From: Polytrichum commune
Taxonomy: Eukaryota > Streptophyta > Polytrichopsida > Polytrichales > Polytrichaceae
Assembly (NCBI GenBank): GCA_950295325.1
Contig: OX485805.1
Coordinates: 36,133,501 to 36,197,500 of the forward strand
DNA: 64,000 nucleotides
Reading direction: 5' to 3'
The position numbers were made by a program, and so were the translations under genes. The notes under the pieces were generated by a model. That model saw only the letters and a list, made by a program, of their open reading frames with translations, was not told where the DNA came from and did no database searches. Below, piece by piece: positions 1 to 11,370 of this stretch (the stretch's first letter is position 1; each line of letters opens with the position of its first letter).

Positions 1-1531
1 CACTTGTTCTTCTCATTCAAATTTTTCTTTTCCACTTCTCTATGAAATCTTGGTATCCTCTTACCTTCCAGGTTACCTGCATCTACAATAGTCCTCACTC
101 TTAGTTTCTCATTCTCTTCTTCCGACTCACCATAGCTACTACCTTGATCGGTCTATTTCCTTGATGTCAAATCCTACTCGAGTGGAACATGTTTGTAGTT
201 TTTGCCCCCATACTCATCCTTCTCCAATTCATTTATTGTACATTCATCCAACAAACATGATTGCACCTTCAACGCCAATGCGACACCCGAAGAAAACACT
301 TAACACGGGAGCTCGGTGAGAGTTGTGTTGCGTGGCACGGCAATGACAAACACTTCAATCGCACGAGGCGAGAGGGAAAAATAAAGCAAAGAGGAGTAGA
401 GAGGGGCTGTTGGTGTTCGCCGAGAGCCTGCTGTGCAACGAGAAGGAAACAAATTGGGGCAGGTCCCCAGCTGGGCGGGCTTTCAGAGTTAGAGTGGGGC
501 CCCTGTAACTACAGTTAATTACTTCGACTGGTTAACCTAATTGGAATGACGGAGGGCATGGATAAAGGGGCCTGGGGTACTACTAGTGTATGGGTTGGTT
601 CGCCCCAGGCTTCAACACACCACACATTCTCAAATTCTTTCAGAGCAAACTGCAAGCCTCATTCATCCAATCTCATGGGACCATTCATCCATCCACCAAC
701 GCCTCACCCTAAATTGGACAGGAGGCTAGCAAATGGCACACCAAGTGGCAGCTTACCAGGACGCCGCCACGTGTCCAAGTGCATGCTCCACAGGGGAAGG
801 CAATCCTCCACATTGCATGTTGTCCGGAAGAATGCATGCCAAGACCCATCAACTTAAAAGCGCAACATCTGCACATCACAAACAACTGCAGCTTGCATGA
901 TTCAGGCTTTCTCCGGAAGCATTTTAGGCTACTAGGATTTTCTTCAAGGAGGAGGATCTGTGCAGAATTTAGCTTGGGTTTGACAAATTTGGTGCATCCA
1001 AGTGAGACATCCAAGTGAACCTGTAAACTTGTAAGTATATTATTATCCAGCTTGTGTGCAAACAGATTGGGTTGACATTTTGTCCAAGTTGTGGAGCAAT
1101 TTGCTCTGGGTTGATGATTGGTGCATTGAAGTGTGACAGCTGTTGCTAATATATTAATACCCAATCAATTTTTGAAAGGTTTTTTTTTGTGTTGTTTGAG
1201 CCTGTGCATTGAAAGATCAATACAGTGTGATGAGTGCCCAGCAACAATTCTTCTTATGAAATCTTGAGAAACATTGTAGTTTTGGATGATGAGCTTTGTG
1301 CAGTGAGTGGATGCATTTAAAAACCGATCTCTGCAGTTCCAGTTCTTTCATGTATTATTAAAGGAACCCATAGCTCTTACTTGCAAACACTGACGTTAAT
1401 GGCTCTCGCATTGGCAGTCTTGATCTTTAGCCATGAATGATGATGGATTTTTTTTTTGAGCCCTTGAACAAATCTTGTTGCAGAGTTTGGTGAGTTGGTG
1501 GAAACTTCAAAAGTTTTAATTTTTAGCAAAG
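1..1531. other. Upstream spacer of the SDR gene, no gene recognised
   Basis: I see no conserved protein, tRNA or complete mobile element here. Open frames such as 261-518 and 709-1164 have no recognisable domain. The part nearest 1532 must hold the promoter and 5' leader of the SDR gene, but no convincing TATA box could be picked out. Confidence 0.4.
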
Positions 1532-2436
1532 ATGAGTTCCATGGTGGAGGACCCATCCAGCAAGATCCCAGCCCAGGTGCAAAAAGTGCACCCGGGAGTG
1601 GAGGCAGACATGGAAGGACCTGCTCCCCAATATTATTCAGACACATATCGGCCATCAGGTTTGCATTCCTAAACTTCCCTGTCATAAATTCATATCTTGA
1701 CAATAAATACCCAAAACGTAGTTTTGTTGGATATTTTGAAAGCACCTCATGACCTCATAATGCCCTCCTGTTGTGAAGTTTGCATGTATTTTCCCAATGC
1801 CTGGAATGTTAGGTTTAACAGTTTGTGAAACTGGATCGTTCCTTGCACTTTAGGAGAGGTGGTTGGGAGCGCACAACATCTTGGCATTGACAATGTTGGC
1901 TGTGGATTGAATTGAAGAGTGTGCGCTCTGGTACCTGGTTAGCAATTGTGAATCACGCAAATTGTCATTTTAAGTTCAAGACTCAGGCTCGTTGCAAAGT
2001 TATAGGAGGTCAATGTGAATATTCTCTTTCTCTTTAAATGATCCCATAGGCCTTTCCAATGGTGCTCACAATTGAACTCTAGAATGGTTAACCTATTATG
2101 AGCACATAGTTCAATCTCATCATAACATGTCATTTGCTGTTGGTCTCCATTGCTAATTATAAACCTTGCCACTTACCACTCAAATATAGGTGTCCAATTA
2201 AGCAGTGTCACAACTACAGATATAATGCCCATGTAGGGCATGCGGCCCTTCCAATTCCACATAAATTTTATCGCAATTGGATCGGCTTGGAAGTTGTGTC
2301 ATCCAATTGGCAAATGCAGATTGCGAAGATTGTCATTTCAATTGTCTCAAAATTAGAGTTGAGACGCAAAGTTATAACAAATCAGAATGGAGATTCTCAG
2401 ATTCTCTTTTAAGTGATCACATAGACCATCTCAATT

Positions 2437-2900
2437 GTGTTAACTTTTGAACATGGATTGGTTGATGTCTTTTGAGTACCAATCTCATCATAACACAAGT
2501 CATTGTAGTCTTCATTCTTAGCTACATTCATTGTCACTTTTTTTATTGGATAGCTATATGTGAGTGGTGTGTGGTTATGTGTGCATCTAAGAGTGCACAC
2601 CAAAAAGACGTGTGTGAAGAGATTGGACTACATGCTCAAAAATTGTTGCTGTTTCTAGGCTCAATAGTAAACATGTTTTGAAGGGGGAAGACCTAAATGA
2701 CCATTTAATGAGCTCGAGAATCTTCCATTTGACAGTGAATAAGATTTTCATATGAGCTCTGGCAATTGGCTACAGACCTCGATTTGGAATTGGCAATCAT
2801 CTTGCACTAATTGCGTGATCTGCATCCTAGGAGAAGTGGGTGCAGAGCTAAAAGTTTCCATTACAGGCCTGCTTAAGGTAGATGTGTGCCATTTGGTTAC
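2437..2900. repeat. Dispersed repeat copy in SDR intron 1
   Basis: This copy carries the 'GGTGTGTGGTTATGTG' and 'GAGATTGGACTACATG' blocks and then the 'CTTGCACTAATTGCGTG' and 'CTAGGAGAAGTGGG' blocks. It is followed at 2940-3255 by a second partial copy, so intron 1 holds a partial tandem of this family. Relatives lie near 4340, 15155, 24085, 26780, 42450, 46310 and 49270. No coding content; superfamily not determined. Confidence 0.6.
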
Positions 2901-2939
2901 TCATCTTAATCCGACACTCTGTATCAAAAGAGTGGTATG

Positions 2940-3255
2940 TAGTTAGGTATGGTTTAAGAATGGATACCAAAAAGGTATCATGTTTTTAAAAAGAGATTGG
3001 ACTACATGTTCAAAATATGATTACCATTCCAGACTCAATAGTCAACATAATTAGCGGGACGTATATGACCACTTAATGAGCATGAGAATCTTCACTTCAA
3101 TAACAAATCAAGATATTCATATGAATTATGAGGCAAATGGCTATGGGCATGGTTTGGATCTGCGAATCATCTTGCACTAATTGCGTGTTTCATATCCTTG
3201 GAGAAGTGAGCTAGTTTGAAGAAAAGTAACCGTTTAAGACCCATCTACCTTACCT
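2940..3255. repeat. Second copy of the dispersed repeat in SDR intron 1
   Basis: Contains 'GAGATTGGACTACATG', 'CACTAATTGCGTGTTTCAT' and the end block 'AAGACCCATCTACCTTA', in the same order as at 2590-2890. It ends about 40 bp before the exon 2 splice acceptor. Confidence 0.6.
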
Positions 3256-4114
3256 TAAGCTTATTGCTGCAAAAAAAAAAAAAAAACAAATGCAGGAAAG
3301 TTGGAAGGGAGGGTGGCACTCGTGACACGGGCATAGGTCGGTCGGTTTGCTGTCTCTTTGCAGCCGAAGGTGCTCAGGTTGCCTTTGTGTACAAAGGGGG
3401 GCCTGAGGACCAGGACGCAGAAGTCACAAAGAAGGAAGCTGAGAGGATTTCCAAGGGAAAATGCAAGGCCATGGCCATCGCAGTGGACTTGGGGTACGAC
3501 GAGAATTGCAAGAAAATCGTCGATGCAGTTGTGAAGCAGTATGGACGGATCGACATCCTTGTCAACAATGCTTCGGAGCAGTTTTATGCAGAAAGCATCG
3601 AGGACATTAAGCCGGAACAGCTGGAGCGAACGTTTCGCAGCAATATCTTCTCCATGTTTTATCTGACTCGACATGCTGTGAAATACATGAAGGTGAATGC
3701 ATCACATCACCTGACTTTGTCAAACATCCGCATATCAAAGGACAAAATGGTATTTCGAAATCTCATTGAAATATTCCTGCAGCAGATGTCCATGAATCTT
3801 CACCAATTTAAGCATTTTATTCAACTATATTATCTTTAAGCAGTTATACCACCCAAAAGGCTGAATGTTTGCAGCCCCTAAGGTAGCAGGGTGTTAATGG
3901 ATACAGTTTCCAACTCGCTCACTTCTCCTAGGACTTGAAAGACGCGATTAGTACAAGGTGGTTACCAAATTCAAACCAAGGCCAAAGCTGCTTGCCTCAT
4001 AACTATCGGAGCTTGTATGAATAACTTATTCATACACCACAGTGAACATTCTCATGCTCATGAAATGGTCATATAGGTCCCCCCCCCCCTTTCCCCATAT
4101 TATGTTGATTATTA

Positions 4115-4323
4115 CATCAAATATGGTATTTAGTGTCACTTACTATTTGGAATTACGCAATGCTATAATTGTTTATTGTACACCTCATTTTTACCAACAA
4201 AGGTCAAATTGGTTGTTTGGACGTTATAGAGAGCTTTACTTGATTAAGAATTTACATTTTAATAAAATTACATAGGAATGTGTAACTCCAAACAATAAGT
4301 GACACTGAACATCATATTTAGTG
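4115..4323. mobile_element. TA-target MITE, short subfamily, in SDR intron 2
   Basis: A 209-bp element bounded by TA at 4113-4114 and 4324-4325. Its imperfect terminal inverted repeats run from (T)TTAGTGTCACTT on the left to its complement on the right. Inside the termini it carries CTTACTATTTGGAATTA, shared with the copies at 27946 and 49499. No coding capacity. It lies wholly within intron 2. Confidence 0.75.
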
Positions 4324-4334
4324 TAGTTATCATA

Positions 4335-4450
4335 TCATCTTTGAGCACACAGTTAAATCACATGATGCCTTTTTGGTATCTGTTCTTGGAATCACACCTA
4401 ACCATATACCACTCAAATATAGGCGTCCTGATAAGAAAGGAACCGAAGAA
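4335..4450. repeat. Dispersed repeat fragment
   Basis: Contains 'TTTGAGCACACAG', 'CACACCTAACCATATACC' and 'ACTCAAATATAGGCGTCC', in the orientation opposite to 2565-2640. It directly follows the MITE in SDR intron 2. Confidence 0.5.
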
Positions 4451-4990
4451 GGGCTGTCTACTACTTCACTTTACCGGGACTTAACCCGGGCTTGTGTGAT
4501 ATTCTTGCATTTATGGATTCAGCTCTTCATACCATTCAATGGAACGGCGCTTGACTCAGTTCGGTGGTCAATTTGGCGAGTCCCTCGACTAAGATGATGA
4601 TTTTGTTTGGAATTTGTGCTGTAGGAGGGCAGTTCGATCATCAACACAACCTCCATCACTGCATACCAAGGAGCACCCATGCTACTCGACTACTCATCGA
4701 CGAAGGGCGCAATCCTCGCGTTCACCCGAGGCCTTGCCCTGCAACTTGTGAAGCGAGGCATTCGTGTAAACGGTGTGGCCCCCGGGCCCATATGGACGCC
4801 TCTCATTCCCTCCTCGTTCCCGGCCGAGGTGACTGAAGGTGGCAAGTGGGGCACGGAAATGGTCCCCATGAAGAGAGTTGGGCAACCGTTTGAGTGCGGA
4901 ACGGCATATGTTTTTCTAGCCTCCGAGGACGCATCGTACTTCACCGGCCAGGTGCTTCACCCCAACGGCGGTGCTGTCGTGAACGCTTAA

Positions 4991-7364
4991 TTCAGAACTG
5001 AGGTATGTGGGTGTTATTGGGTTCATTTTTCATGTTCTTCAACTTCTACCGAGTAGATTTACACAACGAAAACTTGTGTTGCATGAGCAAGTCTATGATG
5101 AAAGCATCAGCAAAAATTAAATTGAAAATTGGACCTCCCTTATGGTTATGATTTCTTTATGGTTGTTGGAAGTGCATGTTTGTTGATTCCTTAATTGAAT
5201 ACGTAGGTTCTCCCAATTTGTGTTCACTGGTGAGTGTGGAGTAGTTCATGAAATTTGAAAATGTAGCTGAAGCTCTTTTAAACATGTCTCTTTATGCTGT
5301 TGTTCTTTGATCCTCACCATACCACACACCGTTCAAATATAAGTGTCCGATCAAGGAAAGTAACCGAATTACACCATAAGACCTTGGATGATGGATTTGA
5401 GGAGCCTTGACACGGGTTGTAGAAGGCGCTTTTAACCTATTGGAATGGATGGCAGGGCGATATGTATTTGTTACAGGACGTAGTGGTCATGCCATGGTGT
5501 GGTAATTAATTACTGGTGATAATGTGCCTCCCCATATCCAATCAGGAATAGATACGTCCACAAAATTGCTCGACATGACCACTACAACAACACAAGCAAT
5601 TGCAAGCAAGGAGAAGCTGCCAAGCTCATCAGTGACGTTTGACATCAACAAACCTTCATAATGCGATTTTTGGCAGTTTAGGGTTTGTATAGGTGTGAAG
5701 GTGGAGGTAAATTTTGTGTAAATAGTTGCTTCATATCTGAAGCACACAGTAAGCTTTTAACTAAGGTAGTGTGGCTACTTGCAAAGAGTTTCTTGGCAAA
5801 CGTTTGTATCAACTGGGAGGTATCACCTATCCTTTAAAAACTATTTACATAAAGAACCCCATTGTTTGTGTCTGGTGTCCCTGATTGACTGGAAACTGGG
5901 AGATTTTCTCAGTGAAGCAATTCTTCAATTCTGATGAATCTCAGACCAACTTTGTAACACTCGGTAGGTTCTGACTCAAGGTGCATTTACAGACAACGGT
6001 TCCAATTCGGAGTTGTGGTTCAGATTCACTTTCAACCACAACTGCTATTTTGTTTTTGTTTTTGTTTATCCTCAATGATCGTCTCTCCAATTGGTGTGAT
6101 TTGCAGTGTGCAGACAAGCACTTTTATGGATTCTAGTGGAAAGGTTGTTTAAGATGTATTACCCCCTATAAATCTTCTCCCATGCTTTGGTTTTGAAGTT
6201 ATCTTCCATTTTTACATAAAACGTACAAAGAAAGTAAACCACAACCCTTGTTGACTACTCCCAACTACATCTTGTATCATACTTGAGCAAGTGTAGTTGT
6301 GGTTGTGGTGGTCATCAATATACCTTTCCCCTCATCCCACAAAAATAGAGTTCCAAAAAGTGTAAACTACAATCATCAACCACCAAATAATAGTTTTGTT
6401 GTGTGTACACAAACACCTTGAGTCTCATGTTCACTACACTAAAAATCTTATTGAGTTTGGCATTGATATTGGTGTGCCATGTTCACTGGAGTTGTCCTTG
6501 GCATCAAGTGTCGCGTAGGTCATGTCCAACTCTAGTCTCTAATTGCCAATCAATGATTGCAAGACAATTAATGTGGGTTGATGATGAGTAATGTGGAGCA
6601 CTAATTCCCATGTTTAGTGGAGTGGTTTCTTTTTCAACACAAAAGGTTTACAAGCAAGAAATTCCTTGTGCACAATCTTTAGTAGAATTATGGACGAGTA
6701 GTGGCATACTATCATAACAACAAAAGGGATGTATCACATACGAGCATGCCTCTTATCCATCCCACATAGAAACTTGACCACCTATAAGTTTGTGGTCGAT
6801 TCATCCCAAATCACTTGGACTAGACTACTTTGGGGTAATAACTGAAGTTGATGTCAAACCAACTCAAAACGGCAACCTCTAGGCTCGATAATCTTTCAGG
6901 GCATTTAGGTTGGATGAATGGAAGGTACGCTCAATGTATGTGATGACCTCTCACCATCGAAATTACACAGAAAACAATTGGACCAAGGTAGACATATCAC
7001 TTTATTCGTTAATTTGGGATTTTTTTGGCATTTTGAGACAATTACAAATATATGAACATGGATAAAATCACACAGATTTTGGAGAATGTTGTAAGATGCA
7101 AATACTTTGAAGCGGGTGTTCATATCAAGAACCCAATTAAGAACTCATATCAAGATGGTTTAGGTAGGACAACCCAAACATTAGACCATGTTGTTGTGGT
7201 CCATATATTAATTTGAGACAAGAGAAAGTCTCAAATTAACGAATATAGTGATACATGTCTCGTTCAATTACTTCTCTTGATCAGACACCTATAATTGGGT
7301 GGTATGCGGTCAAATGCCAAACCAAGAATTGATACCAAAACATTTAGAGTTAGTGGGTTATATG
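4991..7364. other. Spacer between the SDR and LFS-like loci
   Basis: No gene recognised. 5290-5370 is another fragment of the dispersed repeat found near 4340. 6724-6954 is a long-TIR element, listed separately. The remainder is AT-rich unique-looking sequence. Confidence 0.4.
6724..6954. mobile_element. Long-TIR MITE, about 230 bp
   Basis: Its ends are inverted: 'CACATACGAGCATGCCTC' with 'CATCCCACATAG' on the left, and 'GGTTGGATGAATGG' with 'AGGTACGCTCAATG' on the right. The central block resembles 'TTTGTGGTCGATTCATC'. Copies are at 12848, 24331, 46689 and 63441. Confidence 0.55.
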
Positions 7365-7938
7365 TGGACCTACATGTACATTAAGAACTAAGGGTTATAT
7401 GTGGCATATTATATACTACTAGATAACCATGCTTACAAGACCTACACAGAGCTATGGAGAAATTAGAGCAACCGAAACTGCTTAAGGCATCATGAGACGC
7501 CTATAGTATATGAACATATTCATGTCAATGAGTAAGCAAAAAGAACTTGCTCGTAAAATAATGATGAGCAAGAAAAAGAGGAGCTCTAGATACACATCCA
7601 TTGACAGGCTAGAAGGTGACCAAAAACAAATTTATTGCAAATATTGCAACTCTGGTATCATAACTTACAATGGGTAAGCAAAAAATGAACTATGAGCAGT
7701 AGTAGCTTAATATATACTAGTTGTGTAGATAAATATGCCCCCCTGCTCTAAACTTGACTGTAAGAGCAACCAAGTAAAATCTGGTCACTGCATCTAATGT
7801 GCTAGGTGATTCAGTAATTGATGTACATTATGTTGTTTGCGAGGAAGTCTATCTCCATTTGGATCAGGAAAATTGGTTAAACTTACTCATTTCATCCACA
7901 GTCCTCAGATTTGACCAAACCAGAGAAGCTTTTGTTGC

Positions 7939-10172
7939 TCACTTCTGTGCAAGAGCCTCCAACTCCTTCACATAGCTTGTGAACTTCGCCATGATCAGAG
8001 GAGTGAAGGAATCCACTGAGTTTTGTGTTGGGCTGAACCGGAAGGGCCACACCACTCTTGTCCTCCCAGGACCTTCTCTGATTGCCTACTTTTACATATC
8101 CAAATGAAAATTTATCAATTCCGACTTCAAATAACACAAAAAACTTCCAAAATATTCTAGACGGAACTGCGTGATGGTCCCAGTCAAAAATTGGCAAGTG
8201 ACATGTCACATGTCAGCTAAACCCCTCAGCTTAGAAACTACTCTCTGGAAGACGCTGATCCCAACACTTCAGTGGACCTGATGAGTTACAATTAGACCAC
8301 TATATCAGGTATCAATGATAATATTATCTAACAATTCCAACTTTTGATTTTGGATGTAACCACTCCTAGCTCAAGAATCGCGTATCAACTACACTAAATA
8401 TGATATTTAGTGTCATATGGTATTTAATGTCACTATAATGGTAACTTTGCGGATGACACTTCTTATGAATAAGTGAGGATATATTGTCATGGATGATGGA
8501 TGAGTTCATCCATTGGCCAAAAGTGTACCTTCTCTTGTCCGCAACTTGGTGATGAAATATTGTCATGGGTGATTGAAATTCGGATGAAAAATCACTTGGT
8601 AAGTGACATTAATTGGAACACTGTAAATCTATAATTCCCCACCAAAAAATTACAAGGAATGACAAATAATGTTGGGTTAACATTTAGTGTTGGTGACACT
8701 GTACTGCGGTTTACAATTAGTATTGAGCACAACAATTAGAATTGGTGACACTAAATATCATATTTAGTGTACCGCCCTCAGAATCTATCAATATTCCTCA
8801 AATAAAGTAATACTCATTCTGAAATCTTCCTCGACATTTTTCGTAGTTCCTAAACTGATCAGCCTGGCACAACTGTTATCACTGTGTTGAGTATTGATCA
8901 TAACATCTAAGTCCTTCAGTTAACACACACGCTTGAAGAATGTCACCCGGCACTTCGAATTCCATTACACTGACTGATTTCAGTCACCTCGTACTCTCAC
9001 AAGTCTTTCTGTAGCATTTCCGAAATGCGAGTCTCGTAACCTAGTAATCTCTCTTGTAGGTTCAAGTACTCTATCAATCATCACCTAACTAATGTGACTC
9101 TCAGCTGATCTGACCAAGAACAGCCTTTCCAGCATGCAATCCTGGGGTGCCCTAAATCTCACACACCAAACCAAACCAAACCAAACGTACATACACTTGA
9201 CAATTTTCACACGGCACTTCGAAACGTAGTTGTCCGGCTATTGATCTCTCTTGGTTCAAGTGCTCTATCACCCAATTAATAATACTCTTGGCTGATCTGA
9301 CCAAGAATAACCTTCAACATACAATCCCGGAGTGACATGAATCTCCGTATAAGTTTTGAGTTGCCTGCAGCTAGCTGATCACCTTCTGACACATGCATTC
9401 AATAATCGGAGAGCGACTGAGTTTGACCATACGAATCCCCCCTGTCTGGTCAACGATATGATTTTAGAGATCGGCACAGTTCCTATAATGGTCATAGCCC
9501 TTCCCCTCAGTTAACAAACACCAAACACACACAAACCTGAAGAATCTCACACCGACGGCACTTCGAGTTCCACTACGCTAACTTATCTCAGTCACCTAGT
9601 AATCAACTCTCATCTCTGCAACATGCGATATTTAAGAGACATGTGTTTGACATTATTACTTGGAAGACGGCTTGGTAGCCCGGCTCGATGCCGATGTTGC
9701 CACCGACGAGGTCGTAGGCCATGATACGGCGGTGGTGGTCAATGTAGACGAGCTTCTCAGCAGCCCAGTACTTTCCAGAGCAATCGTGGGGTCGCACCTT
9801 GCGGACGCACCCTGGGACACCGCTCTGGCCCTCCGTGCACTCCACCGCGCAGCGACGCGGGAACTGGAGCCAGTCGGAGCCAATGGCCCACACTTTCTCC
9901 ACGGGCGCTGCGATGATCAGGTCGATGCTGCCGTGCCAATTGGTGCTTCCATCTCCGAATTCCCCTCCGCCTCCGGACGAGAAGTCGCTTGTCATAAGAC
10001 CACCTGCACTTCGGCTGATCAATCTCGAATTACTCGCCACTGCCACAACAGGGTTGCGCATACCGGATCCCACTGTTTGGTGCACCCACAGGCGGAAGAG
10101 CAGGATGGTGGCGATGTGCATTAGGAGCGGCAGGACCAAAGAGCACAAAAGGTGCGAAGATATCACCTGCAT
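7939..10172 (-). CDS. Lachrymatory factor synthase-like protein (SRPBCC / Bet v 1 fold), copy A
   Basis: Two exons: 9660-10172 (from the ATG) and 7939-8085 (to the TGA), joined in phase 0, giving 219 residues. The GT donor is at 9659-9658 and the AG acceptor at 8087-8086. Residues 3-28 are a hydrophobic, membrane-anchor-like segment, then a Gly/Ser-rich linker. The SRPBCC domain starts near residue 79 (WHGSIDLIIAAPVEKVW), continues through GVPGCVRKV, YWAAEKLVYID and GNIGIEPGYQAVFQ, and ends in exon 2 with RTRVVWPFRFSPT and an amphipathic C-terminal helix (FTSYVKELEALAQ). This matches the plant polyketide cyclase/lipid-transport family that includes lachrymatory factor synthase. The true substrate is unknown; the family binds small hydrophobic ligands. 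The hydrophobic N-terminus is an addition to the core domain. The reading frame is intact. Confidence 0.85.
8392..8769. mobile_element. TA-target MITE in the intron of LFS-like copy A
   Basis: A 378-bp element flanked by TA at 8390-8391 and 8770-8771. Both ends start CACTAAATATGATATTTAG and extend as a perfect inverted repeat of about 24 bp; that terminal stretch is itself palindromic. Duplicate B has an uninterrupted 'CAACTACCGCCC' at the same point (about 16578-16589), which gives the empty site and fixes the ends exactly. No coding capacity. Confidence 0.92.
9165..9186. repeat. (CCAAA)n microsatellite
   Basis: Four to five short CCAAA-type units inside the intron of copy A; the same site in copy B (about 17102-17111) has fewer units. 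Confidence 0.7.
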
Positions 10173-10305
10173 GGACGCGGGGGTACACAGATGAGAATGT
10201 CACCCAGTTTCCAGCCAATTCGGGACAACAGACGCAAACAAAAGGGTACTTTATGTAAATGTTTCTATAGGGTAGGTGATATGTGGGTTCTTAATTCACA
10301 TGATG

Positions 10306-10457
10306 GCATTCAGAGAAGATCTTGGGAAGACAAGAGTGGCGTGGCCCTTCCGGTTCAGCCTAACACAAGACTCAGTGGATTCCTTCACTCCTCTCATTAT
10401 GGCGAGGTTCACAGGCTGCGCGAAGGAGCTGATGCACAGGCTCTTGCACAGAAGTGA
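10306..10457 (+). pseudogene. LFS-like exon 2 fragment, copy C
   Basis: Reads AFREDLGKTRVAWPFRFS, then VDSFTPLIMARFTGC, clearly homologous to exon 2 of copies A and B. The acceptor AG before the exon is lost (GATG at 10302-10305). Near the end, a single G of the other copies is replaced by ATGCAC, a net gain of 5 nt, so the normal stop is read out of frame. No exon 1 lies nearby on this strand. A non-functional duplicate. Confidence 0.85.
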
Positions 10458-10684
10458 GCAACAGAATCAATATCTTCTATGATTTGGTCAAATCTGAGGA
10501 CCGTGGATGAATTGAGTAAGTTTAACCAATTTTCCTGATCCAAATGGAGATAGACTTCCTCGCAAACAACATACTGTACATGAATTACTGAATCACTTAG
10601 CACATTAGATGCAGTGACCGGTTTTTACTTGGCGGCTCTTACACTCAAGTTCAGAGCAGGAGGGCATTTTTGTCTTCACAACTA

Positions 10685-11022
10685 CACAAAATATGATATT
10701 TAGTGTTTGATTAGATTTAGTGTTTTACCACCCTACTCTGCTCAACACTAATTTTCAATTCTTTGATAATTAGTGTTAGACATAAATGTGTTGCCGCTAC
10801 CTTTCTTGTTGCCACCTCTTTCCTGTGAAACAATCAATCGCCTTCCTTATTACCACCTCTTTCCTACTAAACACTAAATTCGTGCATGTAACTTTCACAT
10901 ATTACCATAGATGATATTTAGTGTTTGAGTTTACATTTAATGTTACTTACTTTCATAGGGTTAGTGATATTTAGTGTAGTGTTCGTATTTAGTGTATCTA
11001 ACACTAAATATCATATTTAGTG
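10685..11022. mobile_element. TA-target MITE in inverted copy C
   Basis: A 338-bp element flanked by TA (10683-10684 and 11023-11024), with CACTAAATATGATATTTAG-type ends (left end CACAAAATATGATATTTAG). Copy A, read in reverse, has 'CACAACTAGTATAT' uninterrupted at about 7717-7735, the empty site. Internal repeats of 'ATTTAGTGTT' are frequent. No ORF. Confidence 0.9.
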
Positions 11023-11370
11023 TAGTATATAGGCTACTACTGCTCATAGTTCGTTTTTTGCTCACTCATTGTAAATTATGATACCAAAGTTGCCAATTTT
11101 GCAGTATATTAGTTTTAGGTCACCTTCTAGCTAGTCAATGGATGTGTATCTAGAGCTCCTCTTTTTCTTGCTCATCAATATTTACTAGCAAGTTCTTTTT
11201 GCTTACTCATGACATGAGTAAGTTCATATACTTAACCTATAGGCCTCTCATGAAGCCTTAAGCATTTTGGGTTGGGTTGCTCTAATTCCTCCACAGTCGT
11301 GTGCAGGTCTTGTAAGCATGGTCATCTAGTAGTGTATAATATGCCACATATAACCCTTGGGTCTTATTTC

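Larger units (their letters stand above)
1532..4990 (+). pseudogene. SDR oxidoreductase, glucose/ribitol dehydrogenase-like, frameshifted in exon 2
   Basis: Three exons: 1532-1658, 3296-3692 and 4625-4990, with GT-AG introns (phases 1 and 0). The product belongs to the plant short-chain dehydrogenases called glucose and ribitol dehydrogenase homologues, which are NAD(P)-dependent and often seed- or stress-associated (family knowledge). Exon 1 gives the polar N-terminus (MSSMVEDPSSKIPAQ, then PQYYSDTYRPSG). Exon 2 starts KLEGRVALVT and holds DILVNNASEQFY. Exon 3 has the catalytic serine region (SIINTTSITAYQG), the active-site YSSTK and a normal C-terminus ending GGAVVNA. Exons 1 and 2 sum to 524 nt; 534 nt would keep the frame, so about 10 nt are missing at 3325-3330, exactly in the TGGxxGIGR cofactor motif. 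Undamaged, it would be about 299 residues, normal for the family. All other motifs look intact, so the lesion is recent or is a sequence error. A MITE sits in intron 2. Confidence 0.85.
7365..10188 (-). repeat. Duplication copy A carrying an LFS-like gene
   Basis: From about 7402 to 10188 this is a direct duplicate of about 15618-18383. Homology covers the 3' flank, exon 2, intron, exon 1 and stops about 16 bp beyond the start codon on the 5' side. The left part, about 7365-8090, also matches 10270-11370 in inverse orientation. Copy A differs from B by a 378-bp MITE in the intron. Confidence 0.85.
10270..11370 (+). repeat. Inverted third copy (C) of the LFS-like 3' region
   Basis: Reverse-complement homology to about 7365-8090, covering the acceptor-side intron edge, exon 2, the 3' flank with 'GATGTGTATCTAGAGCTCC' and the 'CTTGTAAGCATGGT' block. 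With copy A it forms a large inverted repeat whose spacer contains exon 1 of copy A. It is interrupted by a 338-bp MITE at 10685-11022. Confidence 0.8.

Noticed and set aside
261-518. 85-codon frame near the left edge
   Set aside because: No domain or splice-consistent extension; charged low-complexity composition.
8392-8769. Assignment of the CACTAAAT elements to En/Spm (CACTA)
   Set aside because: Empty sites show a 2-bp TA target, not 3 bp.
9660-10124. Long plus-strand open frame (154 codons), with a matching one at 17849-18319
   Set aside because: It is antisense to exon 1 of the LFS-like genes; the minus-strand frame has the domain motifs and the splice sites.
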